Source: Silvibacterium dinghuense (GTDB taxonomy: Bacteria; Acidobacteriota; Terriglobia; Terriglobales; Acidobacteriaceae). From it: a DNA stretch of 64,000 nt. The notes under the pieces are model-generated. The model did not search any database. It was not told the origin of the DNA and was given only the letters and a program-made list of their open reading frames with translations. The stretch is taken from contig NZ_SDMK01000001.1 of NCBI RefSeq assembly GCF_004123295.1, positions 2,216,180 to 2,280,179 on the forward strand, in the 5' to 3' direction. The translations under genes were made by a program, and so were the position numbers. Positions 16,112 through 24,975 of this stretch are shown here, piece after piece (position 1 is the first letter of the stretch; each line of letters opens with the position of its first letter).

Positions 16112-16700
16112 GAACGCAGTCTCCTTTTGGTATCCAAAAGAAGTGTGTCACGTCTCCTTTTGGAAATCAACAGGGGACTGGCCGTCCAGGCGTTTCGCCT
16201 TCGGCCTCCGTTCCCTTTAGTCGGCACTTCGTGCGGTCTTTTGCCTTCGGCCTCCGCTCCCGTCGGTCGCGGCGCTGGCCGCGCGGGCATTGGGCTTCGC
16301 ACGGCGCTCCCGTTGGTCGCGAACTGGAGGCGTTGGAAATGAGGCAGTGGAGGAGGAATCGGGTGCCCCACATCTCGAACTTCACGAGATGTGGGGCACC
16401 CGTCCTTACTTTTCCCGAAGTGTCTTTGCGGAACTTGGCGTTCTTTGCGTCTTGCCGCTGAAACAGGGATGCTGGATTCGGCGCGAATCCCTCTGTGCTC
16501 TCTGTGTCCTCTGTGGTGAAATGCTTTTCTGCTTGTCTTACTCACGCCCATTGCAAGCTAAAAAGGCTATGCGTTTTCGTGCTTGTTTTTCGCTGGCTCA
16601 TGCGGATAGGAAACCAATAGCTGTGTTTCCCGTGTATCGATGGCCAAATGCTCTGGCATGACACAAAGGACGTAGCCGCCGCAGTGAGTGCAGCAGGGAA
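16112..16700. repeat. Repeat-rich gap upstream of the helicase leader
   Basis: I see no convincing gene here. Positions 16195-16325 hold three copies of the motif CTTCGGCCTCCGYTCCC with GTCGGCACTTCG or TTGGTCGCG. A perfect 18-bp inverted repeat at 16360-16402 (CGGGTGCCCCACATCTCG and its complement, 7-nt loop) follows, ending in the same GTGGGGCACCCGT as 10661-10676. From about 16480 there is CTCTGTGTCCTCTGTGGTG, a simple-sequence-like stretch. Open frames on both strands look like chance products of high GC. Confidence 0.65.
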
Positions 16701-16703
16701 TCC

Positions 16704-16712
16704 TGTTATACT
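16704..16712 (+). promoter_or_regulatory. Extended -10 promoter candidate for a long helicase leader
   Basis: TGTTATACT is a strong extended -10 element (TG-N-TATACT). No clear -35 box is present. Transcription from here would start near 16719 and give a leader of about 390 nt before the TTG start at 17107. Long, structured leaders are common for RNA-helicase and cold-shock genes. Confidence 0.45.
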
Positions 16713-17106
16713 GGGATCACGCTCAGTTGTTTGGCGTGTGAGTCGTTCTCGCCCTCATCCAGCAAGATCGCCTGGCAAATCGTTTCCAAGCCCCTCAGCG
16801 TAATGGCCGGTTTTGTATGACCTCCGGCCAGGCCGTCGCATGCAGTGTGTGGTTCCTGCAGGCATTGCGGCCGAAGACGCAGCGTTCGGAACAACGCCGA
16901 GGCCAGCGCTAGAGTAGCGCTCCCGCTTTCGCTATAGCCGGTTCCTTGAAACAGGAAACCAGCTCTATCCTTCCCGACGCATTCTATGTTTTTGCTTTCC
17001 GGCGGGTGTGTGCCTGCGTATGGAAAGCCAGCAGGCAGCGGCCGTCCGTGTGCGCCTATTCGGGCGCGGGATGAAATGTGGACAGCGCCGCGCGCTAAGG
17101 ATCAAG

Positions 17107-18237
17107 TTGACTCAGTTTTCCGATTTTTCCATTTCGGCCGCGCTCAAGCAGCAGCTGGCCCATGCCAAGTTTGTGACCCCGACCCCGGTGCAGGCCGGTG
17201 CGATTCCTCCGGCCCTCGAAGGCCATGATGTTCTGGCCACCGCGGCCACCGGCACCGGCAAGACCCTGAGCTTCCTCATCCCGGTCATTGAGCGGATGCC
17301 CGCCGGCAAGACGCCTTCGGCGCTTGTTCTGCTGCCCACGCGCGAGCTGGCCATGCAGGTGCTCGAGCGCTACAAGCAGCTCACCCGTTCGAATCAGGGC
17401 GCGGCGCTGGTCGTCGGCGGCATGGCCGAAGGCCCGCAGCTCGAAGCTCTGCGCCGCGGCGCGCGCCTGATCGTGGCCACCCCGGGCCGTCTCGAAGACT
17501 ATCTCCAGCGCAAGCTGGTGAACCTCTCGGGCGTGAAGATGCTGGTCCTCGACGAAGTGGACCGCATGCTGGATATGGGCTTCAAGCCGGCCATCAAGCG
17601 CATTGTCGGCGCGCTCTCAGCCGAGCGCCAGACGCTTTGCTACTCGGCCACGCTGAGCGGCCCGATCAAGGAAGTCGTCCGCGACTATCTCAAGAACCCG
17701 GTTCGCATCGAAATCGGTTCGACGATGAAGCCTTCCGATAACGTCGAGCTGCAGAGCTTCGAGGTTCCCGTCGAGAAGAAGCAGGAGCTGCTTGAGCATC
17801 TGCTGGATGCTCATGAGGGCAGCTTCCTGGTCTTCGTGCGCACCAAGCACGGTGCCGACCGTGTTGCCCGTCGCCTGGCGCGCAAGGGGCACTCGGCTAC
17901 GCAGATCCACGGTGACCGTTCGCAGTCGCAGCGCAACACCGCGCTGCGCAGCTTTGCCGACGGCCGCAACCGCGTGCTGGTGGCGACCGATGTGGCCGCG
18001 CGCGGCATCGACGTGGCCGACGTGGCGCACGTGGTGAACTACGACATTCCGCGTGAGGCCGAGGACTTCGTGCACCGCATCGGCCGCACCGGCCGCGCTT
18101 CGGCGCGCGGTATGGCCTCGACCTTCGCCGCTCCTGACGAAGCACACCTGCTGCGCAAGATCGAGAAGACCCTGCGCATCTCGACCAAGCGTTTCAAGGT
18201 CAAGGCCAATGACGCGGCTGTTGCGGCTGCTGTGTAA
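17107..18237 (+). CDS. DEAD-box ATP-dependent RNA helicase, RhlE-like (376 aa)
   Basis: It unwinds RNA using ATP. Motifs in order: Q motif TPTPVQ (24-29), Walker A ATGTGKT (47-53), PTRELA (77-82), TPGR near 125, motif II DEVD (149-152) instead of DEAD, SAT (180-182), VATDVAARGIDV near 292, and HRIGRTGR (323-330). The C-terminal extension is only about 45 residues. I start at TTG 17107, which has AAGG at good spacing and gives the usual MTQFSDF start; an in-frame ATG lies at 17020. A long intergenic leader precedes it. Confidence 0.88.
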   Translation: MTQFSDFSISAALKQQLAHAKFVTPTPVQAGAIPPALEGHDVLATAATGTGKTLSFLIPVIERMPAGKTPSALVLLPTRELAMQVLERYKQLTRSNQGAALVVGGMAEGPQLEALRRGARLIVATPGRLEDYLQRKLVNLSGVKMLVLDEVDRMLDMGFKPAIKRIVGALSAERQTLCYSATLSGPIKEVVRDYLKNPVRIEIGSTMKPSDNVELQSFEVPVEKKQELLEHLLDAHEGSFLVFVRTKHGADRVARRLARKGHSATQIHGDRSQSQRNTALRSFADGRNRVLVATDVAARGIDVADVAHVVNYDIPREAEDFVHRIGRTGRASARGMASTFAAPDEAHLLRKIEKTLRISTKRFKVKANDAAVAAAV

Positions 18238-18243
18238 GGCTGG

Positions 18244-18440
18244 GCAGTCAGGCGTAAGAACGGTCAGCAGTCAGCAGTCAGCGGCCAGCAGTCAGTCACA
18301 AAAACGGTCAGTGGGGGTGTTGCCCCTGCTGGCCGTTTTTGCTTTTGCTGGCCGCTTTTCTACTGGCCGTTCTTGTGCCTGACTGCTGGTCGCTTTTCAG
18401 CTGGCCGTTTTTGTGATTGGCTGCCTGTTGCTGACTCGCT
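18244..18440. repeat. Nested inverted repeats (AACGGTCAG/CTGGCCGTT family) with terminator
   Basis: GTCAGGCGTAAGAACGGTCAG near 18247 pairs with CTGGCCGTTCTTGTGCCTGAC near 18363. Inside, an imperfect stem from AAAAACGGTCAGTGGGG (18300) to CCCCTGCTGGCCGTTTTT (18340) looks like a terminator. It fills the gap between the convergent helicase and rlpA genes. A second member sits at 44767-44870. Confidence 0.72.
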
Positions 18441-18465
18441 GGCGGCGAAGCCGCGCTGACTCGCT

Positions 18466-19218
18466 CTAGTCCAGCCTTACGAGGTACGCCTGGCCTTCCT
18501 TCGGCTCGAGTTCGCGTTGGATCTCGTCGGCCTTCTGGCGGTCGTCGCCGGCGGGGCGGATGCGCACCCAGTGCCCGGTGGGCCCGGCGAACTCGATGAC
18601 ATTGGCTGTCTGGTATTTGTGCTGGAGATGTTCTTCGAGCTTGTTGGCGTCATGTTCGCTTTGGAATGCGCCGATCTGCACGCACCAGCGGCCGCCGGTG
18701 GCAATCGGTTTGGGTGCTTCGAGGACGTCGATGCGCACCTGCGCCAGGCCCGGGCGCCAGACTCCGATTGTCTTGGCTGCGCCGACCGAGAGATCGAGCA
18801 CGCGGTTGGGCACGAAGGGACCGCGGTCGGTGACGCGCATGGTCGCGGTCTGGCCGGTGCTCACATTCGTGACCCGGATGAGCGAGCCCATGGGCAGGGT
18901 GCGGTGCGCGGCGGTGATGGCATCCTGGTCGAAGATCTCGCCGTTGGCGCCGCGGCGCTTGTTATAGGGTGGCCCATACCAGCTGGCCATGCCGACTTCG
19001 CTGTAGATCGGGTGCTCGGGAATGGTGGCCGAGGGCGATGCCGGGGCGCTGGCCATGCCGGTGGTATTCGCAGGCGGATAGCTCGGCTGTGAGCCGCTGA
19101 CTGGCGGTGGCGGCGGTACATAGACGGCCTGCTGATGGTGGCCGCACCCGGCAAGCCAGAGTGTAGCGGCGGCTGCAGCGAGGGCTGCCAGCCGTTTCTG
19201 CAATGAGGAATGAATCAT
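18466..19218 (-). CDS. rlpA: RlpA-like septal lytic transglycosylase lipoprotein (250 aa)
   Basis: RlpA cleaves denuded peptidoglycan glycan strands at the septum. Residues 1-25 are a lipoprotein signal peptide (lipobox LAGC, Cys25). A proline-rich linker follows, then the double-psi beta-barrel: GMASWYGPPYNKRRGANGE near 76, ITAAHRTLPMGSLIRVTN, and VTDRGPF with the conserved Asp. The last ~75 residues are a SPOR domain (WCVQIGAFQSEHDANKLEEH), which targets septal peptidoglycan. It starts 2 nt after the stop of the small upstream gene, so the two form an operon. Confidence 0.87.
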   Translation of the reverse strand: MIHSSLQKRLAALAAAAATLWLAGCGHHQQAVYVPPPPPVSGSQPSYPPANTTGMASAPASPSATIPEHPIYSEVGMASWYGPPYNKRRGANGEIFDQDAITAAHRTLPMGSLIRVTNVSTGQTATMRVTDRGPFVPNRVLDLSVGAAKTIGVWRPGLAQVRIDVLEAPKPIATGGRWCVQIGAFQSEHDANKLEEHLQHKYQTANVIEFAGPTGHWVRIRPAGDDRQKADEIQRELEPKEGQAYLVRLD

Positions 19219-19220
19219 GC

Positions 19221-19463
19221 TCAGCGGGTACCGCCTTGAGGATTGCCGTGGCCTTGCTCCCAGCGGTCGGCCAGCGCGGAGAGTTTTTCGGAGGCGATGC
19301 GCATGGCCTTGAGCGAATTGCGGCGCACGTCGGGCACTACCTCGTCGTTGAGGTAGGCGATGATGCGCTTCAGCTCCTCCTCGATACGAGGCAGCGCATC
19401 ATTTACTTTTTCATCAACCTTGCGGCCGAAGTTCTCGAAGCCGCGCTTCTTCTGGTCATCCAT
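19221..19463 (-). CDS. Small charged coiled-coil protein upstream of rlpA (80 aa)
   Basis: A short, soluble, highly charged helical protein (MDDQKKRGFENFGRKVDEKV, then LPRIEEELKRIIAYLNDEVV) with no signal peptide. I do not recognise the family. The ATG at 19463 fits better than an upstream start at 19529, which adds a non-helical extension. Its stop is 2 nt from the rlpA start, suggesting joint expression and perhaps a cell-envelope or division role. Confidence 0.65.
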   Translation of the reverse strand: MDDQKKRGFENFGRKVDEKVNDALPRIEEELKRIIAYLNDEVVPDVRRNSLKAMRIASEKLSALADRWEQGHGNPQGGTR

Positions 19464-19735
19464 GGCCAATGCCGCCTCTCCGCGGATGGGTGCAGAGACA
19501 GTATCGGTAACTGCATGCGGCGAAATCAATGCGCGCGAGGCCTATGGTGCCGAAGGAGTTACCTCGCGGAGGTTGTATTGGATGCTCCTGCATCCTCTGG
19601 TGGTTGGCATACATCTTTCCGGGGAGATTCCTTGTCTAACCCCGAATGCAGCTGCCTCGGTTCTTTCAACATGTGGTGTTCCAGGAGGGGAAATGCCGTG
19701 TGGCCCATGGAAGCAATCCCCTGGATGAAACGTGG

Positions 19736-20509
19736 ATGGAACGAAAAAATCACAGAACACTCACGAAGGCACGTTGTTTATCGGTATTTTTCATGATTTT
19801 TCTGGGCCCGCTGATGGCAGCAGCGCAGACGCAGCCTCAGAACTCCAATCCATTGCCTGACGCGCCCGTGCCGCCTCATGCCTCGGCTCCGGAGCTCACC
19901 TATGCGCAGAGTAAGTGGTATGGTGTGGTCGATCCGGGGCGGCCGTATCATCCGCTGCGCCCGAGCGAGAAGATGGTGTTCTGGCTGCATGAGGAAGTCA
20001 GCCCGGTGAGCCTGGTTCCTGCGTTCTTTTCCGCAGGATATGGGCAGCTGACCGGCGGCGATCCGAAGTTCGGCACCGATTCCGGGGCGTTCGGCGAGCG
20101 GCTGGGAGCGGCGGCGCTCAGGGAATCGAGCATGCGATTCTTCTCCGACAGCCTGATCCCTACCTTGACTCACACCGATCCGCGTTATTTCCGCATGGGC
20201 TCCGGAAGGCCGGGGAAGCGTGCCGAGTGGGCGGTCGAGCGGCTGGTGATCGACCAGGACGATAAGGGCAACCGCATTCCGAACTACTCGGATCTGGGCG
20301 GCCGGCTGGCGGCTTCGGCGCTGGCGATGACCTACTATCCCTCGGCGAGCGTAAATGCGGGCGTGGTCTTCAAGACCTGGGGCACGTCGCTGGCCGGCGC
20401 GGCAGCGAACAACCTCTTCATGGAATTCTGGCCAGATATCCGCGACGCGGCGTTCCATCACAACCGCAAATCGCGGCACTGGCAGCGTGCACATCCGGGC
20501 CAGGACTAG
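19736..20509 (+). CDS. Secreted protein of unknown function, LPDAP type (257 aa)
   Basis: Residues 1-30 form a signal peptide (LSVFFMIFLGPLMAAAQT). The mature part starts with QNSNPLPDAPVPPHA; an LPDAP motif after the signal is common in exported Acidobacteriota proteins. The rest contains Gly/Ala helical stretches and patterns such as DSGAFGERLGAAALRESSMR and HTDPRYFRMG that suggest membrane-associated helices. Family not recognised. ATG 19736 is chosen because it leaves a proper signal peptide. Convergent with ilvD. Confidence 0.65.
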   Translation: MERKNHRTLTKARCLSVFFMIFLGPLMAAAQTQPQNSNPLPDAPVPPHASAPELTYAQSKWYGVVDPGRPYHPLRPSEKMVFWLHEEVSPVSLVPAFFSAGYGQLTGGDPKFGTDSGAFGERLGAAALRESSMRFFSDSLIPTLTHTDPRYFRMGSGRPGKRAEWAVERLVIDQDDKGNRIPNYSDLGGRLAASALAMTYYPSASVNAGVVFKTWGTSLAGAAANNLFMEFWPDIRDAAFHHNRKSRHWQRAHPGQD

Positions 20510-20519
20510 CCGTCCAGGC

Positions 20520-20660
20520 GACTGCGCCTTCGGCGCGTTCTTGCGGGCATCCCGGTGCATGGCGGACGTTACGCGCTTCCCCATTCAAGCCCTAAAAGCG
20601 GGCTTGAATGGGCCATCCTCGTCTCTTCGCTTGATGAAAAGCAGCAGGTCGGGATGACAA
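20520..20660. repeat. Intergenic repeat with CCCATTCAAGCCC hairpin
   Basis: The gap between convergent genes contains GCGCCTTCGGCGCG, a perfect 13-bp stem CCCATTCAAGCCC/GGGCTTGAATGGG around 20580-20613, and the half-repeat GGTCGGGATGACAA near 20647. A close relative of the hairpin lies at about 47996-48024. Confidence 0.7.
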
Positions 20661-20690
20661 TCGCTCTGCTGCCGATGCGCCGCCGTGCTG

Positions 20691-22544
20691 CTACTTCGCG
20701 TGAAGCTGTGTCACGTCCCGGATGGCGCCGCGTGCCGCATTGGTGGTGAGCGCGGCGTAGGCCTGGAGCGCGGGAGAGACGACGCGCTCGCGGTTGACCG
20801 GCTTCCATGCGTTGGGGCCGCGGGCGGCCATGGCCTTGCGGCGCTCTTCGATGACCGCATCGCTCAGGTCGAGCTGGATCAGGCGGGCGGGGATATCGAT
20901 CCTGATCGGATCGCCGGTTTCAACCAGCCCGATCAGTCCGCCTTCGGCCGCTTCCGGCGAGACGTGGCCGATGGAGAGTCCCGAGCTGCCGCCGGAGAAG
21001 CGCCCGTCGGTGATCAGCGCGCAGGCTTTGCCCAGCCCCTTCGACTTCAGATAGCTGGTCGGGTAGAGCATCTCCTGCATGCCGGGACCGCCCTTCGGGC
21101 CTTCGTAGCGGACGACGACCACGTCGCCAGCCACAACCTTGTCGTTGAGGATGCCTTCCATGGCGTCTTCCTGGCTCTCAAAGACGATCGCCTTGCCATG
21201 CATGACCAGGATGGAGGGATCGACGCCCGCGGTCTTTACGATGCAGCCTTCCGGCGCGAGATTGCCGAAGAGCACGGCGAGGCCGCCGTCCTTGCTGAAG
21301 GCATGCACGGCGGAGCGGATCACGCCGGATTCGCGGTTGGTATCGAGCTCGTCCCAGCGTGCGGACTGGGAGAAGGCCTGCTGCGTCGGGACGTTGCCGG
21401 GCGCAGCGCGGTAGAAGGTGTGGACCGATTCTTCCTGGGTGCGGATCACGTCCCAGCCGTCGAGCGCTCCACCGATGGTCGCCGCATGGACGGTCGGCAC
21501 GGTGTTATCGATGAGGCCGGCACGGTCGAGTTCGCCGACGATGGCCATGACGCCGCCGGCGCGGTGTACGTCTTCCATGTGGACATCGCTCTTGGCGGGC
21601 GCGACCTTGCACAGGCAGGGCACCTTGCGCGAAAGGCGATCGATGTCGGCCATGGTGAAGTCGACCTCGCCCTCGCCGGCGGCGGCGAGCAGGTGCAGCA
21701 CGGTGTTCGTCGAGCCGCCCATGGCGATATCGAGGCTCATGGCATTTTCAAAGGCTTCGCGGGTGGCGATGCTGCGGGGCAGCACGCTGGCGTCGTCCTG
21801 CTCATACCAGCGCTTGGAGAGGTCGACGATCAGGCGGCCGGCGCGGCGGAAGAGCTGCTCGCGGTCGGAGTGGGTCGCCAGCACCGAGCCGTTGCCGGGC
21901 AGCGAGAGACCGAGTGCTTCGGTAAGGCAGTTCATCGAATTCGCGGTGAACATGCCGGAACAGGAGCCGCACGTCGGGCAGGCGGAGCGCTCGATGACGG
22001 CGACTTCTTCATCCGAGTAATGGATATCGGCGGCAGAGACGATGGCGTCGATCAGGTCGAAGGCCTGCTTCTTCTCCTTGACGACCGCCTTGCCGGCCTC
22101 CATGGGGCCGCCGGAGACGAAGACGGCAGGGATGTTGAGGCGCATGGCAGCCATCAGCATGCCGGGGGTGATCTTGTCGCAGTTCGAGATGCAGACCAGG
22201 GCATCGGCGCAGTGCGCGTTGGCCATGTACTCGACCGAGTCGGCGATCAGCTCGCGCGAGGGCAGCGAGTAGAGCATGCCGCCGTGACCCATGGCGATGC
22301 CGTCGTCCACAGCGATGGTGTTGAACTCCTTGGCGACGCCGCCGGCTGCCTCGACCTCGCGGGCTACCAGCTGGCCAAGGTCCTTCAGGTGGACGTGTCC
22401 GGGGACAAACTGCGTGAAGCTGTTGGCGACGGCGATGATCGGCTTGCCGAAATCTCCATCCTTCATTCCGGTGGCGCGCCAAAGGCTGCGGGCACCCGCC
22501 ATGTTGCGGCCGTGCGTAGTTGTCCTGGAGCGGTAGGGTGGCAT
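20691..22544 (-). CDS. ilvD: Dihydroxy-acid dehydratase (617 aa)
   Basis: IlvD is an Fe-S enzyme that dehydrates 2,3-dihydroxy acids in isoleucine and valine synthesis. The protein is full length and, from memory, very close to the enterobacterial enzyme along its whole length: [12 protein letters not shown] at the start, [62 protein letters not shown] with cluster cysteines, and [17 protein letters not shown] near the end. No other ilv gene is nearby. Such similarity to Gammaproteobacteria could reflect transfer or one conserved subfamily. Confidence 0.95.
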   Translation of the reverse strand: MPPYRSRTTTHGRNMAGARSLWRATGMKDGDFGKPIIAVANSFTQFVPGHVHLKDLGQLVAREVEAAGGVAKEFNTIAVDDGIAMGHGGMLYSLPSRELIADSVEYMANAHCADALVCISNCDKITPGMLMAAMRLNIPAVFVSGGPMEAGKAVVKEKKQAFDLIDAIVSAADIHYSDEEVAVIERSACPTCGSCSGMFTANSMNCLTEALGLSLPGNGSVLATHSDREQLFRRAGRLIVDLSKRWYEQDDASVLPRSIATREAFENAMSLDIAMGGSTNTVLHLLAAAGEGEVDFTMADIDRLSRKVPCLCKVAPAKSDVHMEDVHRAGGVMAIVGELDRAGLIDNTVPTVHAATIGGALDGWDVIRTQEESVHTFYRAAPGNVPTQQAFSQSARWDELDTNRESGVIRSAVHAFSKDGGLAVLFGNLAPEGCIVKTAGVDPSILVMHGKAIVFESQEDAMEGILNDKVVAGDVVVVRYEGPKGGPGMQEMLYPTSYLKSKGLGKACALITDGRFSGGSSGLSIGHVSPEAAEGGLIGLVETGDPIRIDIPARLIQLDLSDAVIEERRKAMAARGPNAWKPVNRERVVSPALQAYAALTTNAARGAIRDVTQLHAK

Positions 22545-22730
22545 GCATGTACCTCGAATGAGCTGTTAAGAAAAGCCTAGTTGAGTGGATGGCGGCTGTA
22601 AAATCTCTGAAAACCAGCGGGGACCGGGCATAACCGGCATGGAAAACCAGATGCCTGCTTTTCTATGGCTGGTCCGTCTAATCCATGCTGGCCGTTATTG
22701 CATGCGGAGCATCTCACGGGGAGAAGCTGG

Positions 22731-23660
22731 ATGATGCGCAGTCGCCTGGTGATTGCTGTATCCGTGTTTGCCTTGGTCTGTTTTCCCGGAGATGGCCTGC
22801 GGCACCCGCTAGGGCTGTTTGCTCAGGCAACTTCTGCCGCCGTGTCTGAAGGGAATCCCGATTCGGCCAGAGGCAGGCACTGGGCCTTCGATGTGGTTTC
22901 AATCCGGCCGAGCAGAAGCGGCGCCGGTTTCAGCATGGGTCTCGGGCCGGATGGCTACTCGGCGACGGGTGCGCCGCTCGCGACCACTATTTTCAATGCT
23001 TATTTCCCCATTGGGCGCCAGGTCAGGAGCGAGCTGGTCGATGCGCCTGACTGGGTCTGGAAGACACGCTATGACTTCACAGGAAAGGTCTCAGGCGAGA
23101 ATGTGACGGAATGGCGCCGCTACAAGGAAGCTCCGGCTTCGATGGGGGGTAACCCCATGTTGCAGTCCATGCTGCAGGCGGCGCTGGTGGAGCGATGCGG
23201 GCTGCAGGTTCGCAGGGAGCCGGGAACGATTCGCGGCTATGCCCTGGTACTTGATAAGAAAGGCCTGAATCGCAAGGAAGTGAAGGATGCGGCGGCCACC
23301 ATGCCGGACTTGCCCATCAAGGTGCCGATGGTCGGAGGAGGATTCGTCGTCCCGTTCGCGCGTGGCACGTAGAATCCGCAGGTGCAATATGTGCATGTCA
23401 CCATGGCTGCATTCGCAAACCAGTTGCATGGTTTCGTCGGGGCGCCGGTTGTCGATCGTACCGGCCTGACCGGTACCTATGACTTCAGTCTGCCGAAGCT
23501 CGGCCAGAATCCGCCGGTAGCGAATGTGGGGATGGCTGCGCTAGATACAGGCCCCAATGACGAGTGGGACTTTCAGAGTCTTGGCCTGAAGCTTGAGCCG
23601 ATCGCCATCCCGGTGGAGATGGTAGTGGTCACCCATATCGACAAGCCGGACGTGAACTAG
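22731..23660 (+). pseudogene. DUF3738/TIGR03435 'soil' protein interrupted by an in-frame TAG
   Basis: Frame 1 encodes a signal peptide (MMRSRLVIAVSVFALVCFPG), then the family hallmark FDVVSIRPSRSG and MLQAALVERCGLQVRREPG. It stops at TAG 23370-23372 after PFARGT. The same frame then continues uninterrupted with NPQVQYVHVTMAAFANQLHG, VVDRTGLTGTYDFSL and the end VVVTHIDKPDVN, the normal C-terminal part of these proteins. No frameshift or other lesion is present, so one base change (for example from CAG) explains it. It may be a recent nonsense mutation, a sequencing error or a readthrough site. GGGGAGAAG precedes the start. Function of the family is unknown. Confidence 0.82.
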
Positions 23661-23710
23661 GTCGTATCCACCTATATCCAGGCAGAAAATAAGCGACTTA
23701 TCTTGCGGAT

Positions 23711-23852
23711 TGTCATTCCGACCGGAGTGAGCCGTAAGGCGAACGTAGCGGAGGAACCTGCAGTTTTCTCCGGCACAGGCAAAACCGCAGGTCCCTCCAC
23801 TCCGCTGCGCTCCGGTCGGGATGACAACGATAAGGGTAAGTTCTTTATTTTC
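23711..23852. repeat. Interspersed intergenic repeat (GTCATTCCGACCGGAG type)
   Basis: It begins GTCATTCCGACCGGAG and ends CTCCGGTCGGGATGACAA, which are inverted repeats, with GAGGAACCTGCAGTTTT and AAAACCGCAGGTCCCTCC as an inner inverted pair. The tail AACGATAAGGGTAAGTTCTTT matches the tail of 1805-2065. Confidence 0.75.
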
Positions 23853-23892
23853 AGATCATCTATATGGGAATACGCCCTAGATATCTATCCTG

Positions 23893-23930
23893 AAAAGCAC
23901 CAAGCCCCGCACGCGTGCGGGGCTTGGTGC
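23893..23930 (-). terminator. Intrinsic terminator of the outer-membrane protein gene
   Basis: Positions 23897-23930 are a perfect 34-bp palindrome with 17-nt arms (GCACCAAGCCCCGCACG and its complement). On the minus strand it is followed by TTTTC. It lies 15 nt after the stop of the gene starting at 24580. Confidence 0.85.
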
Positions 23931-23944
23931 GGGCTGGACTCCGT

Positions 23945-24580
23945 TTAGAACTTGAGGAAGACGCCGGCCATCGGTTCGGAGGTCAGGCGGCTGGTGCCGG
24001 TGGTCAGTGCCGTCTCATTGAAGTCGGGCGTCTTATAGAAGACGCCGCGGTACTGGACGCGAATGCCGAAGTGGTCGGTCAGCAGCGCTTTGTCGATGCC
24101 TCCGGCAAAGTTGACCCCAGTACGGCCCTGCCAGGAGACATTCTGTCCGCCGTTGAGCGACGGCGAGAAGACGACCGCGCTGACGCCGGCCAGGGCGAAG
24201 GGCTTGAATCCGAGAACGCCGATCGGGGCCTGGACCAGGTACGAGCCGCCGAACTCGTGCATGTTGTGCTGGTAGCTGTAGGACTGGCCGGTGTAGTACT
24301 CGGCGAAACGGGTGTAGCCGTAGCTGGCTTCCCAGCCCAGCCACCAGTGGTAGCTCTTGCGGAAGGCGCCCTGTGCGCCGGCCGACCTGGTGGGCCTGTC
24401 GGTGATGCCGTCGCCGGTGGTGGTCCCGGTGAACTGCGCGAATCCGCTGACGGCGGCGGAGGAATTCTTGAGGATGTTCTGTGCCTTGGCGGCGGGAACC
24501 AGCATGACCGCTCCGGCGAGTGCGAACAGGGCCAGGCGGGCGGCGGACAGCGGGGTGCGGGGCGCGAAGAAGCGGAACAT
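23945..24580 (-). CDS. Outer-membrane beta-barrel protein (211 aa)
   Basis: Residues 1-34 are a signal peptide ending in PAAKAQ. The mature chain alternates aromatic and polar residues in short strands (HWWLGWEASYGYTRFAEYYT, FGGSYLVQAPIGVLGFKPF, GIRVQYRGVFYKTPDF) and ends EPMAGVFLKF with the terminal Phe typical of outer-membrane barrels. Size suggests an eight-stranded OmpA/OmpW-like barrel, of a kind common in Acidobacteriota. Substrate or role unknown. Confidence 0.78.
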   Translation of the reverse strand: MFRFFAPRTPLSAARLALFALAGAVMLVPAAKAQNILKNSSAAVSGFAQFTGTTTGDGITDRPTRSAGAQGAFRKSYHWWLGWEASYGYTRFAEYYTGQSYSYQHNMHEFGGSYLVQAPIGVLGFKPFALAGVSAVVFSPSLNGGQNVSWQGRTGVNFAGGIDKALLTDHFGIRVQYRGVFYKTPDFNETALTTGTSRLTSEPMAGVFLKF

Positions 24581-24975
24581 CGGTGCGGAAAGACCTCCAA
24601 AAGAACAATACTAACTGCTGCGGCTGGGTTAGTCCCCGGCTGCCAGTTGTCCGTTGCCGAGGACTGGGGACTGACAACTGGGGACTTGGACGGCTTCGGG
24701 ACAGTTTGGTGACCGGTTGGCCGGGAAATCGGCGCCGTTCGGAGGGCGGAATCCCCGTCCGGCTGTGGATTTTCCCCATTCACTTACATCCCGTTCAGAC
24801 AGGGCTCAGCCGGGGCTATGCTAAGGATGGAAAAGGTCTTCCGGGCCGAATTGCGTCCGGGAGCCGGCATCTTTCGGGTGCATCTTCCACCATTTTTCGT
24901 TTTTGTAGTTTGTTTTACCCGCCCTCTCCCCCTGCCGGGGCCGGCGGTAAGGACGAGCAACAGGAGATTAACTTC
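24581..24975 (+). promoter_or_regulatory. Upstream region of the radical SAM gene with candidate promoter
   Basis: This 395-nt gap has no credible gene; it separates divergent genes. A plausible promoter is TTCAGA (24794-24799), a 17-bp spacer and TATGCT (24817-24822). It would give a leader of about 150 nt ending in the ribosome-binding site AGGAG at 24962. Short direct repeats of GACTGGGGACT/AACTGGGGACTT occur near 24662-24690. No riboswitch is recognised. Confidence 0.4.

Noticed and set aside
16057-16661. Plus-strand frames of 134 and 123 codons downstream of padR
   Set aside because: They run through palindromic repeats and antisense to padR; composition reflects high GC only.
16706-16894. 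62-codon minus-strand frame in the helicase leader, with an unusually protein-like end
   Set aside because: No ribosome-binding site or homology I can recognise, and it covers the extended -10 element on the other strand; kept only as a possible degenerate gene remnant.
22545-22664. Leader-peptide attenuator or riboswitch upstream of ilvD
   Set aside because: No branched-chain-rich short frame and no terminator/antiterminator pair could be found in the 120 nt.
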